A stretch of 64,000 nucleotides of DNA from VGBV01 sp963813725 (GCA_963813725.1 CAWFAI010000005.1:1-64000); one strand, 5' to 3'. Shown: positions 1-10,127, counted from the first letter of the stretch. A program made the numbers and translations. The notes: generated from the sequence alone by a model not told the origin.

Positions 1-14
1 TGCCGACGCCCGGT

Positions 15-1691
15 TTAGTTGCCGCCCTGCAGGGACTCGAGCAGCGACTCGGTGTCCTCAAGCAGCTTTCGCTGGCGCTCGATCAGGAGCTCCAGTCGGC
101 GCTGAACCTGGGCGTCGCCCTTCGGGGCCGGAGCGTCCGGGGTGGCCGGTGTGGCTGGCGGCGCCGTTTGGTCTGCTTGGCTGAGGGCGGCGTTGGCCGG
201 GAGCACCCCGGTCTCGAGGTAGCCGAGCAGGTCCTGGTCGGCGTTGGGGTCGGTGTCGTGGTTGAAGATCGCAATCACCTTGTTGCGGGCGGCGTCCACG
301 ATCACGCTCTTGGTGACCGAGTTGGCCGTCTCGGGGACGATCGAGACGAGGAAAACGAGGCGGCCGCCGATGAAGACCGGCCGCGGCTCGACCACGTCGA
401 AGCGGCCGCCTCCCTCGGTCTGGATCTCCTCGTCGGAGAAGACGATGCCGGGGATCGAGACCGACTTCACCGTCTCGATCGCGCGCTGGTTCCCGCTCAG
501 GCTCTGGTCCTCGGGCACCCGCCAGATCTCGGTCTCGCCGCTGATCGTGTCGGTGAGGAAGATCGCGTTGGCGGCGAAGGCGCGACCATAGGGCTCGGCG
601 ACCGTGACCCACTTCGAGCGCCCGTCGAAGTCGATCAGGTAGGGCTGGCGGTTGAGCTCGGTGTCCGTGATCTGGGTCTGCTCCTCGTGGATGAAGAAGC
701 GGTTCCAGATCCCCTCCTTGAAGGCGTAGGCGTCCTGGAGCTGGCGCGCGAGCTCCTCGGGGAAGAGCCGCCCGGAGTCGCGGATCTCGGGCCGCTCGGC
801 CGCCTCCTCGGGCGAGAGGTCCTCGATCTCGCCGTCGGGATGGATCTCGAAGACCCCACCCAGGACCGGGCGGCGCACGAGGAAGCCCTCGTATTCGATG
901 TAGGGGACGATGATCGCCGGCTCGCCCTCGGCGTCGAGGATCGGCACCGGGTTGGTGAGGTCGATCAGGTAGTGCTCCTTGAGCAGTCGCCAGCGCAGGT
1001 TGTCGGTGATCTGCAGGCCCGGCGCCGTCTCGAACTCGGCGTCGGCGGGGGTCACGCGGCGCTCGGTGCTGAAGGCGTCGAGGCTGACCAGCCCCTGGCT
1101 CTTCTTGGTGAAGGTCCGCACGATCCCGTCCGGGGTGCGGAGCGCGTTCCAGGCGAGGTTGCCCTCCGGAGTCTTCACCGAGCGGAAGTCGGTGAGGGTC
1201 TCGGTCGGCGAGTTGAACCCGCTGGAGGCGATCTCGACCGCGACCTCGCGCGGCACGATCCGCACGGTGCCGCCGGCGGGGAGCCCAGGGATCTCGGTGT
1301 AGGTGGTGTTCTCGTAGATCGAGCGGTTGACCAGGGCGCTCTCGAGGATCGAGAAGAAGATCAGCGAGAACAGCGAGGCGGCCAGGACCAGGCCGGCGAC
1401 GATGCGCCGGCCCCGGGTCGTCGCCTTCCGCTGCGAGATCGCGCGCCTGCCGATGTAGACGCTGGCGACGATGATGCCGACCATCGGGATCCAGATCAGC
1501 GGGTGCTTGTAGAAGAACATGACGAAGCCGTGGAACCACGGCCGCAGCAGGTACGCAATCAGCAGGCCGATCGCGATCACGCCCAGGCCGCCATAGATCA
1601 CTGTCGGTCGGGCCTCCCAGCGCGGCAGCCGGTCGCCGACGCCCAGGCCTCCTCCCCTGCCTCCGCGTCCTCCCCCGTTGGGGCCGCTCAT
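15..1691 (-). CDS. Membrane-anchored protein of unknown function
   Basis: I do not recognise this 558-residue protein. A Gly/Arg-rich N-terminus (1-25) is followed by three hydrophobic stretches (about 31-49, 62-81 and 98-118), a soluble region of about 380 residues, a Pro/Ala linker (about 500-525) and a short charged helix (about 527-555) that could form a coiled coil. I see no ATPase, protease or nuclease motif. Its ATG overlaps the stop of the RNase J gene by four bases, so the two are probably co-translated. FtsK is often the gene after rnj in actinobacteria, but this protein has no P-loop and is not FtsK. A role linked to the envelope is only a guess from the membrane segments. Confidence 0.7.
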   Translation of the reverse strand: MSGPNGGGRGGRGGGLGVGDRLPRWEARPTVIYGGLGVIAIGLLIAYLLRPWFHGFVMFFYKHPLIWIPMVGIIVASVYIGRRAISQRKATTRGRRIVAGLVLAASLFSLIFFSILESALVNRSIYENTTYTEIPGLPAGGTVRIVPREVAVEIASSGFNSPTETLTDFRSVKTPEGNLAWNALRTPDGIVRTFTKKSQGLVSLDAFSTERRVTPADAEFETAPGLQITDNLRWRLLKEHYLIDLTNPVPILDAEGEPAIIVPYIEYEGFLVRRPVLGGVFEIHPDGEIEDLSPEEAAERPEIRDSGRLFPEELARQLQDAYAFKEGIWNRFFIHEEQTQITDTELNRQPYLIDFDGRSKWVTVAEPYGRAFAANAIFLTDTISGETEIWRVPEDQSLSGNQRAIETVKSVSIPGIVFSDEEIQTEGGGRFDVVEPRPVFIGGRLVFLVSIVPETANSVTKSVIVDAARNKVIAIFNHDTDPNADQDLLGYLETGVLPANAALSQADQTAPPATPATPDAPAPKGDAQVQRRLELLIERQRKLLEDTESLLESLQGGN

Positions 1692-3351
1692 ACCTCGACC
1701 ACGACGGGGAGGATCAGCGGGCGGCGGCGGAGCTTCTCGTGGACGAACTCGGCCACGTCGTCGTGCAGGTCCTCCTGGAGCAGCGCGATCTCTCGGACCT
1801 GGTCCTCGGCGGCCTCGGCCAGGGTGTCGTTGACGACCTCGGCCAGCTCCTCGCGCATGCCGTCTGCCTCCTCGGCGTCGGGGACGCCCCGGAAGATGAT
1901 CTCGGGCTCGGCTACCTGGGAGCCGTCGTCGGCCGAGATCGTCGCGACGACGATGACGACGCCGTCGTCGGAGAGCTTGCGACGGTCTCGCAGGGCGAAC
2001 TCGTCGGGCTCGCCGACCGAGACGCCGTCAACGAAGATCATGCTGGCGTGGAAGTCCTCGCCGAACTCGGCGCCGTCTTCGCTGATGTCGAGGGCGAGGC
2101 CGTTGCGCCCGATGAAGATGTTCTCTCGTTCGATCCCCACCGATTCGGCCAGGTCGGCGTGCAGGCGCAGGCGCTTGTGGTCGCCGTGGAAGGGGAAGAC
2201 GTGGCGCGGCTTGGTCAGGTTGAGCATCAGCTTCAGCTCCTCCTGCCAGCCGTGACCCGAGGCGTGGATCGGCGCGTCGGCGGCGGTCACGACCGAGGCC
2301 CCGATCTGGAAGATGTGGTCGATCGTCTCGTTCACCGAGCGCTCGTTGCCGGGGATCGGGGTCGCCGAGAAGATCACCGTGTCGCCCGAGTGCAGCTGCA
2401 CGTCGCGGTGGTCGTTGTGGGCCATCCGCCGCAGCGCCGACAGCGGCTCGCCCTGGCTGCCGGTCGAGATCACGACCACCTTGTGATCGGGGTAGTCCTC
2501 GATCTCCTTCGGCTGGATGAAGAGCGACTCGGGCGCATCGGCGATGCCGAGGTTGGAGGCGATGTTGAAGTTCTTGCGCATCGAGCGGCCCACCAGCGCC
2601 ACCTTGCGGTCCAGCTGCGCCGCGGCGTCGATCGCCTGCTGGACCCGGTGGATGTTGGACGCGAACGAGGTGACGATGATGCGGCCCTCACAGCGCCCGA
2701 ACACCTCCAGCAGCGCCGGGCCCACGCTCGACTCCGACGGCGCGATTCCGGGACGGTCGGCGTTGGTCGAGTCCCCGCAGAGGCAGAGGATGCCCTCGCG
2801 CCCCAGCTCGGCCAGCCGCGAGACGTCGGCGGGGTTGCCGTCGACGGGGGTCTGGTCGAACTTGTAGTCGCCCGTGATCAGGACCGTGCCGACCTCCGTC
2901 GTCAGGGCTACGGCGCAGGCGTCGGGAATGGAATGCGACATGTGCACCATCTCGATCCCGAACGGGCCCAGCTCTATCCGCTTGCCGGCCGGCAGCTCCT
3001 CCAGCGGGGCCTCGCGGAGCTTGTGCTCGTCGAGCTTGGAGCGGACCATCCCGATCGTCAGCAGGCCCCCGTAGATCTTCGGCGGCATCCCGATCTCGCG
3101 CAGCACGTAGGGCAGCGCGCCCGACGTGGTCCTCGTGGCCGTGGGTGAGCACGATCGCCTCGATGTCGCTCGGCGCGCTCCCGGAGCATCGAGAAGTCGG
3201 GCAGCACCAGGTCGATGCCCAGCATCTCGGCCGTCGGGAACATCAGCCCGGTATCGACGACCACGATCCGGCCCTGGTGCTCGACCACGGTCATGTTCTT
3301 GCCGATCTCCCCCAGCCCGCCCAGGGGGATGATTCGAACCGGGGCGCTCAA
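1688..3351 (-). CDS. rnj: Ribonuclease J (two apparent frameshifts)
   Basis: Metallo-beta-lactamase/beta-CASP ribonuclease, acting in mRNA decay and rRNA processing. The product is spread over three frames. It starts at a TTG (3351) with a typical RNase J N-terminus, shifts near 3172, carries the metal-binding T-H-G-H-E-D-H motif in a second frame (about 3120-3170), shifts again near 3121, and runs on in a third frame to 1688. Removing one base from each of two short runs (GG at 3172-3173, CCC at 3120-3122) restores one continuous protein of about 554 residues with beta-CASP and C-terminal domains. Both shifts flank the catalytic motif within 55 bases. RNase J is normally important, so sequencing error is likelier than a true pseudogene. 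The TTG start lies two bases after the dapA stop. Confidence 0.9.
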
Positions 3352-3352
3352 G

Positions 3353-4217
3353 CTACGCCGCGCTCGCGGAGAGCAGGCCGTGCGCCTCGAGCGCCTGGCG
3401 GACCTGCGCCCGCTGCTCGGAGTCGGCCTCGACCATCGGCAGCCTCATCCGGGCCGACGGGATCAGGCCGAGCATCTCGGTCGCGGCCTTGGCCGGGATC
3501 GGCCCCGCGGTCACGGTCATCGCCTCGAAGATCGGCCTGATCCCCGGCCTCGATCTCGGCGGCGCGATCGGAGTCGCCGGCCTTGACCGCGTCGTAGATC
3601 TCCCGCATCTCGGGGCCTACCACGTGCGATGCGACGAGGATGCCGCCGACGCCTCCGGTTTCGAGGCAGCGCAGGAAGACGTCATCGTTGCCGGCGAGCA
3701 CGTCGAGCCCTTCGACCTTGTCGATCTCGTCGTTGTTGGCCTGCTTGACCGCGACCACGTTGTCGATCTGCGCCAGCTCGGCCAGCAGCTCGGGCGGGAC
3801 GTTGACCACGACCCGCGAGGGGATGTTGTAGAGGATCACCGGCACCTCGCCCGCCGCCTCGGCGACGGCCTCGTAGTGCGCGAGGATCCCGGCCCGGTTC
3901 GGCTTGTTGTAGTACGGCGTCACCGACAGGACCGCGTCGGCGCCGGCCTCGGCCGCGGCCTTGGTCAGGTGCACGCCGTGGCGGGTGTCGTTGGAGCCGG
4001 TGCCGCAGATCACCGTCGCCTCGGCGCCGATCTCGTCCTTGACGGCGCGCAGCAGCGAGATCTGCTCGTCGTCCGCCAAGGTCGGCGACTCGCCGGTCGT
4101 CCCGGCCACGACCACGCCGTGCGAGCCGTTCTCGACCAGGTGGCGCGCCAGCTTGCGCGCGGCCGCCTCGTCCACCGAGCCGTCCTCGGCGAACGGCGTC
4201 ACCATCGCCGTCAGCAC
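3353..4217 (-). CDS. dapA: 4-hydroxy-tetrahydrodipicolinate synthase (one or two frameshifts)
   Basis: Class I aldolase condensing pyruvate and aspartate semialdehyde, the committed step of lysine/diaminopimelate synthesis. Visible marks are the T-T-G-E motif near residue 40, the Y-N-I-P-S-R segment and the Schiff-base lysine in V-A-V-K-Q. The frame breaks near 3542-3545, where four C stand on the plus strand; reading three restores the usual C-terminus down to a TAG at 3353-3355. As the sequence stands the start is GTG 4217, about five residues short for the family. An ATG at 4237 reading M-A-D-L-R fits better, but lies in another frame and needs one extra base near 4219. The upstream amidase frame overlaps this region. 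Pathway partner dapB lies about 1.5 kb upstream in the same direction. Confidence 0.88.
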
Positions 4218-5748
4218 TCCGCTCGAAGATCAGCCATCGCGCCAGTATCGCGGAATCGGCCTGGCACACGTCGTCGCAGCGGACTCTCCGGCCCACAGAC
4301 GGGCGGGCGGCGACCGGCCCAGGGCGCCGCCTGCTCGAGCTGCGGGGCGACGCGCAGCAGCAGGTCCTCGCGCCCCTGGGGGGCGACGAGCTGGACGCCC
4401 GTCGGCAGGCCCTCCTCCGTCATCCCCAGCGGCAGCGAGATAGCGGGGTGCCCGGTGGCGTTGAACAGCGCGTTGAAGATCGCCGTCTTGCGCGCGCGCT
4501 CGATCGCGCTCAGGGGATCCGGGCCGGAATCGTCGAAGGTGCCGAGCGGAGGCGGCGGCTCGCCCGTGGTCGGGGTGAGGAGCAGATCGTGGCCCTGCTC
4601 GAACCAGTCGCTGATCAGGCGCGCCAGGCCCTGGTGGACGGCGACGGCGCCCAGGTACTCGCCCGCGTTCTTGCGGCGGCCCTCTTCGGCGAGCGCCCAG
4701 GTCAGCGGCTCGACGTCGTCGGGCCCGAGCTCGCGCCCGAGGAGGAACGACGAACTGGTCGAGCGACGCGGCCTGGCCGGCCTGCCAACGGGTCATGAAC
4801 GACTCGATCACGTCGAACGGGCTCCCCGGCTCGGCCGCAGGGACCTGGGGCGTGTCGTCGTCCACGGTATGCCCGAGCTCCTCGAGCAGGGCCGCCGCCG
4901 AGCGAGCGGACTCCTGGACCCTCGGGTCGACCTCCTGTTCGACGAAGGCATCGGTCGTCAGCCCGATCCTGAGCTCGCCCGGGTCGGCGCCGACCTCCTC
5001 GGTGTAGGGCCGCTCGTGGCGCGGGCGCGAAGTAGGGGTCGCCGGGAACGCCACCGTGCACCGCCTCCAGGATCGCCGCCGTGTCGCGCACCGAGCGAGA
5101 CACGACCAGCTCCTCGGTGAGGCCCGAGAGGGCGTCGCCGATCAGCGGGCCCTGGCTGGTGCGCTGGCGGGTCGGCTTCAGGCCGACCAGGCCGTTGTGG
5201 CTGGCCGGGATCCGGATCGAGCCACCGCCGTCGTTGGCGTGGGCGACCGGCACGATTCCGGCGGCCACCGCGGCGCCGGCGCCGCCGCTGGAGCCGCCCG
5301 GCGTGTGCTCGAGGTTCCAGGGATTTCGGGTGGCGCCGTAGGCCCTCGGCTCGGTCGTCGGCAGGATCCCCAGTTCGGGCACGTTCGTCTTGCCGATCGT
5401 GACGAAGCCGGCGTCGCGGAAGCGCGCGCCGAGGTAGGTGTCCATCGGCAGGCGGAAGCCTGCGTCCTTCAGCGCCTGCATGCCCAGGTGGTAGGGCTGG
5501 CCCGCCAGGCCGGCGCCGATGTCCTTGAACAGGAACGGCACCCCCTTGAACGGCCCGTCGGGCAACTCGCCCGATGCCTGCTCGCGCGCCTCGTCGTAGA
5601 AGCTGTGGATGATCGCGTTGAGCTCGGGGTTCAGGCGCTCGGCGCGCTCGACCGCGGCCTCCACCAGCTCCGCGGACGATGCCTCACCGCTGCGGACCAG
5701 CTCGGCCTGCGCGGTCGCGTCCATCTCGGTCAGCTCGTGCTCGCTCAT
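4211..5748 (-). CDS. Amidase signature family hydrolase (two frameshifts)
   Basis: Amidase-signature serine hydrolase. The Lys-cisSer-Ser triad is visible: the Lys of F-L-F-K-D, and the two Ser of the G-G-S-S-G-G loop and the D-G-G-G-S-I-R-I-P segment. The ATG at 5748 overlaps the dapB stop by four bases. The frame breaks near 5018 (an extra base in G-D-P-Y-F-A-P-A-H) and again near 4750; the rest reads well to about 4300. The last 25 codons, up to TGA 4211, run into dapA and look unlike a family C-terminus, so the true stop may be hidden by another indel. The sequence resembles 6-aminohexanoate-cyclic-dimer hydrolase-type amidases more than GatA, and no gatB or gatC is nearby. Substrate unknown; its place between dapB and dapA is unexplained. 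Confidence 0.82.
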
Positions 5749-6446
5749 CTCTCCCCTCCCCCGCCCCCGAGCAGGTTCTCCAGCCCGACCACGAAGCGCT
5801 CGGGCATCTTCCCCACCTCGCGCACTGCCAGGACCACACCGGGCATGAAGCTGTGGCGATCGATCGAATCGTGGCGGATCGAGAGCGTCTGGCCCTCGCC
5901 GCCGAAGATCACCTCCTGGTGGGCGACCAGGCCTGGCAGCCGCACCGAGTGGATCGGCTCGTGCACATTGCCGCCGGCCTCGCCGATCAGCTCGGCCGTC
6001 CGCTTGGCCGTGCCCGAGGGCGCGTCCAGCTTGCCGTCGTGGTGCAGCTCCACGATCTCGCACTCGGGCATGTGGGGGGCGATCAGCTGAGCCGCCTGCA
6101 TCATCAGCACGGCGCCGATCGCGAAGTTCGGAGCGACGAAGCACTTCGCCTCGCCCTCGGCGGCCTCCACCCTCGAGCGCAGCCCGTCGAGGTCGAACCC
6201 GGTCGCGCCGACCACGGCGTGCACGCCGGCCTCGACCGCCCTCGCGGCGTTCTCCAGCACCGACTCGGGTGTGCTGAACTCGACCATCACGTCGGCCCCC
6301 TCGAGGGCGTCGGCCAACGGCGCGTCCAGCTGGGGATCCGCCTTAGCGGCGAGCTCCATCCCGTCGGCGGCCTCGACGGCCTCGCACACGGTCTGCCCCA
6401 TGCGCCCGGCGGCGCCGGAGACGGCCACGCGAATCGGATCGGCCAT
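5745..6446 (-). CDS. dapB: 4-hydroxy-tetrahydrodipicolinate reductase
   Basis: NAD(P)H-dependent reductase of the lysine/diaminopimelate pathway, 233 residues. The N-terminal nucleotide-binding loop G-A-A-G-R-M-G (residues 10-16) and the substrate segment E-L-H-H-D-G-K-L-D-A-P-S-G-T-A (catalytic His, Lys) are intact. A TAGGCT box ends six bases before the ATG and no Shine-Dalgarno is present, so this gene probably has its own leaderless promoter even though it follows the M16 peptidase gene closely. The stop is overlapped by the start of the amidase gene (ATGA). Confidence 0.96.
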   Translation of the reverse strand: MADPIRVAVSGAAGRMGQTVCEAVEAADGMELAAKADPQLDAPLADALEGADVMVEFSTPESVLENAARAVEAGVHAVVGATGFDLDGLRSRVEAAEGEAKCFVAPNFAIGAVLMMQAAQLIAPHMPECEIVELHHDGKLDAPSGTAKRTAELIGEAGGNVHEPIHSVRLPGLVAHQEVIFGGEGQTLSIRHDSIDRHSFMPGVVLAVREVGKMPERFVVGLENLLGGGGGER

Positions 6447-6452
6447 TGCGGG

Positions 6453-6458
6453 AGCCTA
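6453..6458 (-). promoter_or_regulatory. -10 box of dapB, leaderless arrangement
   Basis: TAGGCT on the minus strand, six bases before the dapB ATG. With the usual six-base discriminator the A of the ATG would be +1. There is no Shine-Dalgarno between the box and the start. Confidence 0.5.
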
Positions 6459-6474
6459 GTTCCTGCGCTGCCGC

Positions 6475-7758
6475 CTAGGCGGCTGCTGCGAGGGACTCGT
6501 TGATCGGCGCCAGCGCCGCGCGGAAGCGCTCCTCGGACGGGGCGATCGCGGCGGCGGCCAGGCCCTCGGGCGCGTAGAGCTCGTCGGCGAGCTCGGAGAC
6601 GTCGTCCAGGCCCACGGCGTCGACGTGGGCGATCATCTCGTCGAGGGTGAGCAGCTCGATGTCGAAGAGGACGGACTTGCCGATGCGCGACATGCGAGCA
6701 GCCGTGGACTCCGAGGAGAGGACCATGCGGCCCTTGACGTGCTCCTTGGCGCGGGCCAGCTCGTCGTCCGCGATGCCGTCGGCGTGAATCGAGGACAGCT
6801 CGCGGCCGATGATCTCGCAGGCCTCGGTGACGTTGTCCTCGCGCGTGCCGACGTAGAGGCCGATCAGGCCGCCGTCGACGAACTGCTGGGTATAGGAGCC
6901 GACGGCGTAGGCCAGGCCCTTCTTCTCGCGCACCTCGCGGAAGAGGCGCGATGAGGTCGAGCCGCCGAAGACGGTGTCCAGGATCGCGAGCGCGTAGCGC
7001 CGGTCGTCGCCTCGCGGCAGGCCGGGGCCGCCGAGGGTGACGTGGTACTGCTCGGTCTCCTTGCAGTGGAAGCCGACTCGCGCCTGCGTCTTGGGGGCGG
7101 CACCGTCGTGCCGCTCGCCTCCCTCGCCGATCCGTGGCTCGACGTGGATGCGCGCCAGCTCGGCGATGGCGTCGTGCTCGACGTTGCCGGCGGCCGCGAC
7201 GACGATGTTGTCGGCCGTGTAGCGCGAGCGGTGGTAAGCGTCGATGTCGGGAACCGGGATCGAGCTGATCACCTCGGCCGCGCCCAGCACGCGGCGGCCC
7301 AGCGGGTGCTCGCCGAAGATCGCCTCGTCGAGCACGTCGTGGACGCGATCCGACGGCTCGTCCTCGTACATCGCGATCTCCTCCAGAACCACCTCGCGCT
7401 CGGAGTCGATCTCGGGGTAGGTCGGTGCCAACAGCATCTCGGCCAGCAGATCAAACGCGCGCTCGGTGTGGGTGTCGAGGAAGCGCGCGTGCAGCTGGGT
7501 CGACTCCTTGCCGGTGGCGGCGTTGATCGAGGCGCCCAGGCCGTCGAAGATCTCGGCGATCTCGATCGCGTTATGGCGCTTGGTCCCCTTGAACAGCAGG
7601 TGCTCGAGGAAGTGCGAGACCCCGGCCTGGGCCGGGGTCTCGTCACGCGAGCCTGTCTTCACCCAGAGCCCGAGGGCGACCGAGCGCACCGAGGGAACGG
7701 CCTCGGTGACGACGCGGATGCCGGAGTCGAGCCGGGTGACCTGGGCGGAGTCAGCCAA
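6475..7758 (-). CDS. M16 family zinc peptidase (processing-peptidase-like)
   Basis: Pitrilysin-family metallopeptidase of 427 residues. The inverted zinc motif H-F-L-E-H lies at residues 49-53, with the distal Glu in the V-V-L-E-E-I-A-M-Y segment near 130. The second half carries the inactive M16C-type domain and the R-L-F-R-E-V-R-E-K-K-G-L-A-Y signature. The likely start is TTG 7758, five bases after the pnp stop; no ATG or GTG stands near the family N-terminus. A pnp-M16 peptidase-dapB order is common in actinobacteria (gene often called pepR), but the substrate is not established. Confidence 0.93.
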   Translation of the reverse strand: MADSAQVTRLDSGIRVVTEAVPSVRSVALGLWVKTGSRDETPAQAGVSHFLEHLLFKGTKRHNAIEIAEIFDGLGASINAATGKESTQLHARFLDTHTERAFDLLAEMLLAPTYPEIDSEREVVLEEIAMYEDEPSDRVHDVLDEAIFGEHPLGRRVLGAAEVISSIPVPDIDAYHRSRYTADNIVVAAAGNVEHDAIAELARIHVEPRIGEGGERHDGAAPKTQARVGFHCKETEQYHVTLGGPGLPRGDDRRYALAILDTVFGGSTSSRLFREVREKKGLAYAVGSYTQQFVDGGLIGLYVGTREDNVTEACEIIGRELSSIHADGIADDELARAKEHVKGRMVLSSESTAARMSRIGKSVLFDIELLTLDEMIAHVDAVGLDDVSELADELYAPEGLAAAAIAPSEERFRAALAPINESLAAAA

Positions 7759-7763
7759 TGACG

Positions 7764-10016
7764 CTAGCGGCGCTCGCGCCGGCCCCTGTCGCCTCCGCGC
7801 CCTCCACGGCCCTCGCGGCCTCCGCGGCCACCGCGGTTGCCGTCGCGGCGCGGCGGGCCCGGGTCGCCGGTGCCGACCTTGGCCAACTCCTCGGCGCTCT
7901 TGCCCTCGACGTCGGGATCCTCGGTCAGGCGCAGCCCGATGCGGCCGCGCTCCTTGTCGATCTCGACCACGGTGACGTCGATCTCGTCGCCGGAGCTGAG
8001 CACGTCCTCCACCGCGCCGACGCGCTCGCCGGGCTTCACGTTGGAGATGTGCAGCAGGCCGTCGGTGCCCTTCGTCAGCTCGACGAAGGCGCCGAAGTTG
8101 GTCGTCTTCACGACCTTGCCGGAGGTGTAGCGGTCCCCGATCTCGGCCTCCTTGGTGATCGACTCGATCTTCTGCACGCACGCCTCGACCAGCGCGCCGG
8201 TGGGCGCGTAGACGCGCACCGAGCCGTCGTCCTCGACGTCGATCTGCGCCTCGAACTCCTCGGAGATCGAGCGGATCGTCTCGCCGCCCTTTCCGATCAG
8301 GGCGCCGATCTTCTCGGGGTCGATGTGGATCGTGGTGATCCGCGGCGCGAACTCCGAGAGCTCCTCGCGCGGGCCGTCGATCGCCTCGGACATCTTCTCC
8401 AGGATGAACAGGCGGCCCTTGCGCGCCTGCTCCAGGGCGTCGGTGAGGATCTCGAAGGTGACGCCTGTGATCTTGATGTCCATCTGCAGGGCCGTGATCC
8501 CGTCAGCGGAGCCGGCGACCTTGAAGTCCATGTCGCCCAGGTGGTCCTCTACGCCCGCGATGTCGGTCAGCACGACGTGCTCGTCGCCCTCCTTGATCAG
8601 CCCCATCGCCACGCCGGCGACTGGTGAGCTGACGGGAACGCCGCCAGCCTGCAGCGCCATCGAGGACGCGCAGACCGAGCCCATCGAGGACGACCCGTTC
8701 GACTCGAGCGTCTCGGAGACGACCCGCGTCACGTAGGGGAAATCCTCGATGTCCGGGATCGTCGGCTGCAGTGCGCGCTCGGCGAGCGCGCCGTGACCGA
8801 TGTCCCGGCGCTTCGGGCCTCGCATGAAGCCCGCCTCCCCGACCGAGTACGGCGGGAAGTTGTAGTGGTGCCAGAAGGTCTTGGTCTCCTGGAGGCCCAG
8901 GTTGTCGACCTTCATGTCCATGCGGGTCGTGCCCAGCGCGACCACGGAGAAGATCTGCGTCTCCCCGCGGGTGAACAGCGCCGAGCCGTGGGCCCGCGGC
9001 GCGATGTCGACCTCGGTCTCGATCGGGCGGATCTCGTCGGTGGCGCGGCCGTCGGGACGCTTCTTGTCGACGGCGATGCGCTTGCGGATGATGTCCTTCT
9101 CGAGCTTCGCGTAGGCGGCCTTGACGTCCGAGAGCCGCTGCGCGGCCTCCTCGTCATCGGCGCCGCTGGGCGCATACTGCTCGACGACCTCCTCCTCGAC
9201 CGCGTCGATTGCGTCCTGGCGATCGAGCTTGGCCTGGATCTGGGTCGCCTCGTCGAGCTTGGCGCCGTGCGAGCCCTTGATGGACTCCAGCAGCTCCTGG
9301 TCGACCTGCGGCTCCTCGATCTGGATCTTCTCCTTGCCGACCTTGTCCTGGAGCTCCTGGAAGGCGGCGACGAGCTTCTTGATCTCGCCGTGGGCGATAT
9401 CGAGGGCGTCGAGGATCTCCTGCTCGGTGACGCCGGACGCGCCGGCCTCGACCATCAGGATCGCTTCGTCGGTGCCGGCGACGATCAGGTCGAGCTCGAG
9501 CTCCTCCTGCCGCTCCTCCTCCGGGTTGACGACGAAATCGCCGTCGAGCTTGCCGATCCGAACGGACCCCACGTGCTTGCTGACGGGGATCTCGGAGATC
9601 GCGAGAGCGGCGGAGGCGCCGTTCATGGCGAGGATGTCGTAGGGGTGGACGTGGTCCACCGACATCGGGGTCGAGACCAGCTGGGTCTCGCGGTGCCAGC
9701 CCTTGGGGAACAGCGGGCGCAGGGGGCGGTCGATCATGCGCGCGGTCAGCGTCGCCTTCTCGCCCGCTCGCGCCTCGCGGCGGAAGAAGCTTCCTGGAAT
9801 CTTGCCCGCGGCGTAGTGGCGCTCCTCGACGTCAACCGTCAGGGGCAGGAAGTCCACGTCGCGGTCGTTGCCGGCCGTAGCGGTGCATAGAACCATCGTG
9901 TCGCCGGCGCGGACGACGACGGCTCCACTCGCCTGCTTGGCGAGTTTGCCGGTCTCGAAGGAGATCTCGTTGCCGCCGACCTCCGCCGAGACGCGGGTGA
10001 CTTCGAACATGCTCAT
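7764..10016 (-). CDS. pnp: Polyribonucleotide nucleotidyltransferase
   Basis: PNPase, the phosphorolytic 3'-5' exoribonuclease of the RNA degradation machinery, 750 residues. Two RNase PH domains (about 10-230 and 330-560) flank a helical domain. A KH domain follows with its G-x-x-G loop in I-G-K-G-G-E (about 578), then an S1 domain (about 640-710), and the protein ends in an Arg/Gly-rich tail. ATG 10016 has a GAAGGGA Shine-Dalgarno. The leader holds a perfect hairpin (10034-10052) of the kind that PNPase/RNase III autoregulation uses in other bacteria, plus a palindrome at 10062-10075. Three unrelated genes separate it from its usual neighbour rpsO. Confidence 0.98.
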   Translation of the reverse strand: MSMFEVTRVSAEVGGNEISFETGKLAKQASGAVVVRAGDTMVLCTATAGNDRDVDFLPLTVDVEERHYAAGKIPGSFFRREARAGEKATLTARMIDRPLRPLFPKGWHRETQLVSTPMSVDHVHPYDILAMNGASAALAISEIPVSKHVGSVRIGKLDGDFVVNPEEERQEELELDLIVAGTDEAILMVEAGASGVTEQEILDALDIAHGEIKKLVAAFQELQDKVGKEKIQIEEPQVDQELLESIKGSHGAKLDEATQIQAKLDRQDAIDAVEEEVVEQYAPSGADDEEAAQRLSDVKAAYAKLEKDIIRKRIAVDKKRPDGRATDEIRPIETEVDIAPRAHGSALFTRGETQIFSVVALGTTRMDMKVDNLGLQETKTFWHHYNFPPYSVGEAGFMRGPKRRDIGHGALAERALQPTIPDIEDFPYVTRVVSETLESNGSSSMGSVCASSMALQAGGVPVSSPVAGVAMGLIKEGDEHVVLTDIAGVEDHLGDMDFKVAGSADGITALQMDIKITGVTFEILTDALEQARKGRLFILEKMSEAIDGPREELSEFAPRITTIHIDPEKIGALIGKGGETIRSISEEFEAQIDVEDDGSVRVYAPTGALVEACVQKIESITKEAEIGDRYTSGKVVKTTNFGAFVELTKGTDGLLHISNVKPGERVGAVEDVLSSGDEIDVTVVEIDKERGRIGLRLTEDPDVEGKSAEELAKVGTGDPGPPRRDGNRGGRGGREGRGGRGGDRGRRERR

Positions 10017-10033
10017 CTCGTATGTATCCCTTC

Positions 10034-10052
10034 AGCCGCCCGGATGGCGGCT
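10034..10052 (-). promoter_or_regulatory. Hairpin in the pnp leader
   Basis: Perfect seven-base-pair stem (AGCCGCC / GGCGGCT) with a five-base loop, ending 17 bases before the pnp ATG. On the minus strand no U run follows, so it is not a terminator for upstream genes. A role in pnp autocontrol is inferred only from position. Confidence 0.5.
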
Positions 10053-10061
10053 TTTCGCTTA

Positions 10062-10075
10062 AGAACTATCGTTCT
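10062..10075. promoter_or_regulatory. Palindrome resembling a Gram-positive LexA box
   Basis: AGAAC-TATC-GTTCT, a perfect 5-4-5 palindrome that contains the GAAC-N4-GTTC core of LexA boxes in Bacillus and actinobacteria. It lies 46 bases upstream of the pnp start. One such core is expected by chance about once per 65 kb, so this is a weak call. Confidence 0.25.
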
Positions 10076-10127
10076 CTAACCCGCGCGATGTTAGCGGCAG
10101 GGGCGCTGGAAAGCGGCTGCATCGCCG

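Noticed and set aside
3058..3351. Programmed frameshifting as an explanation of the RNase J breaks
   Set aside because: No slippery heptamer or downstream structure typical of recoding is seen, two shifts occur within 55 bases, and similar one-base breaks hit many unrelated genes.
4211..5748. GatA subunit of the glutamyl-tRNA amidotransferase
   Set aside because: No gatB or gatC nearby, and the N-terminal segment and central loop fit general amidases better than GatA.
10034..10052. Plus-strand terminator
   Set aside because: The hairpin is followed by TTTT on the plus strand, but no plus-strand gene ends there; it is better seen as a pnp leader structure.
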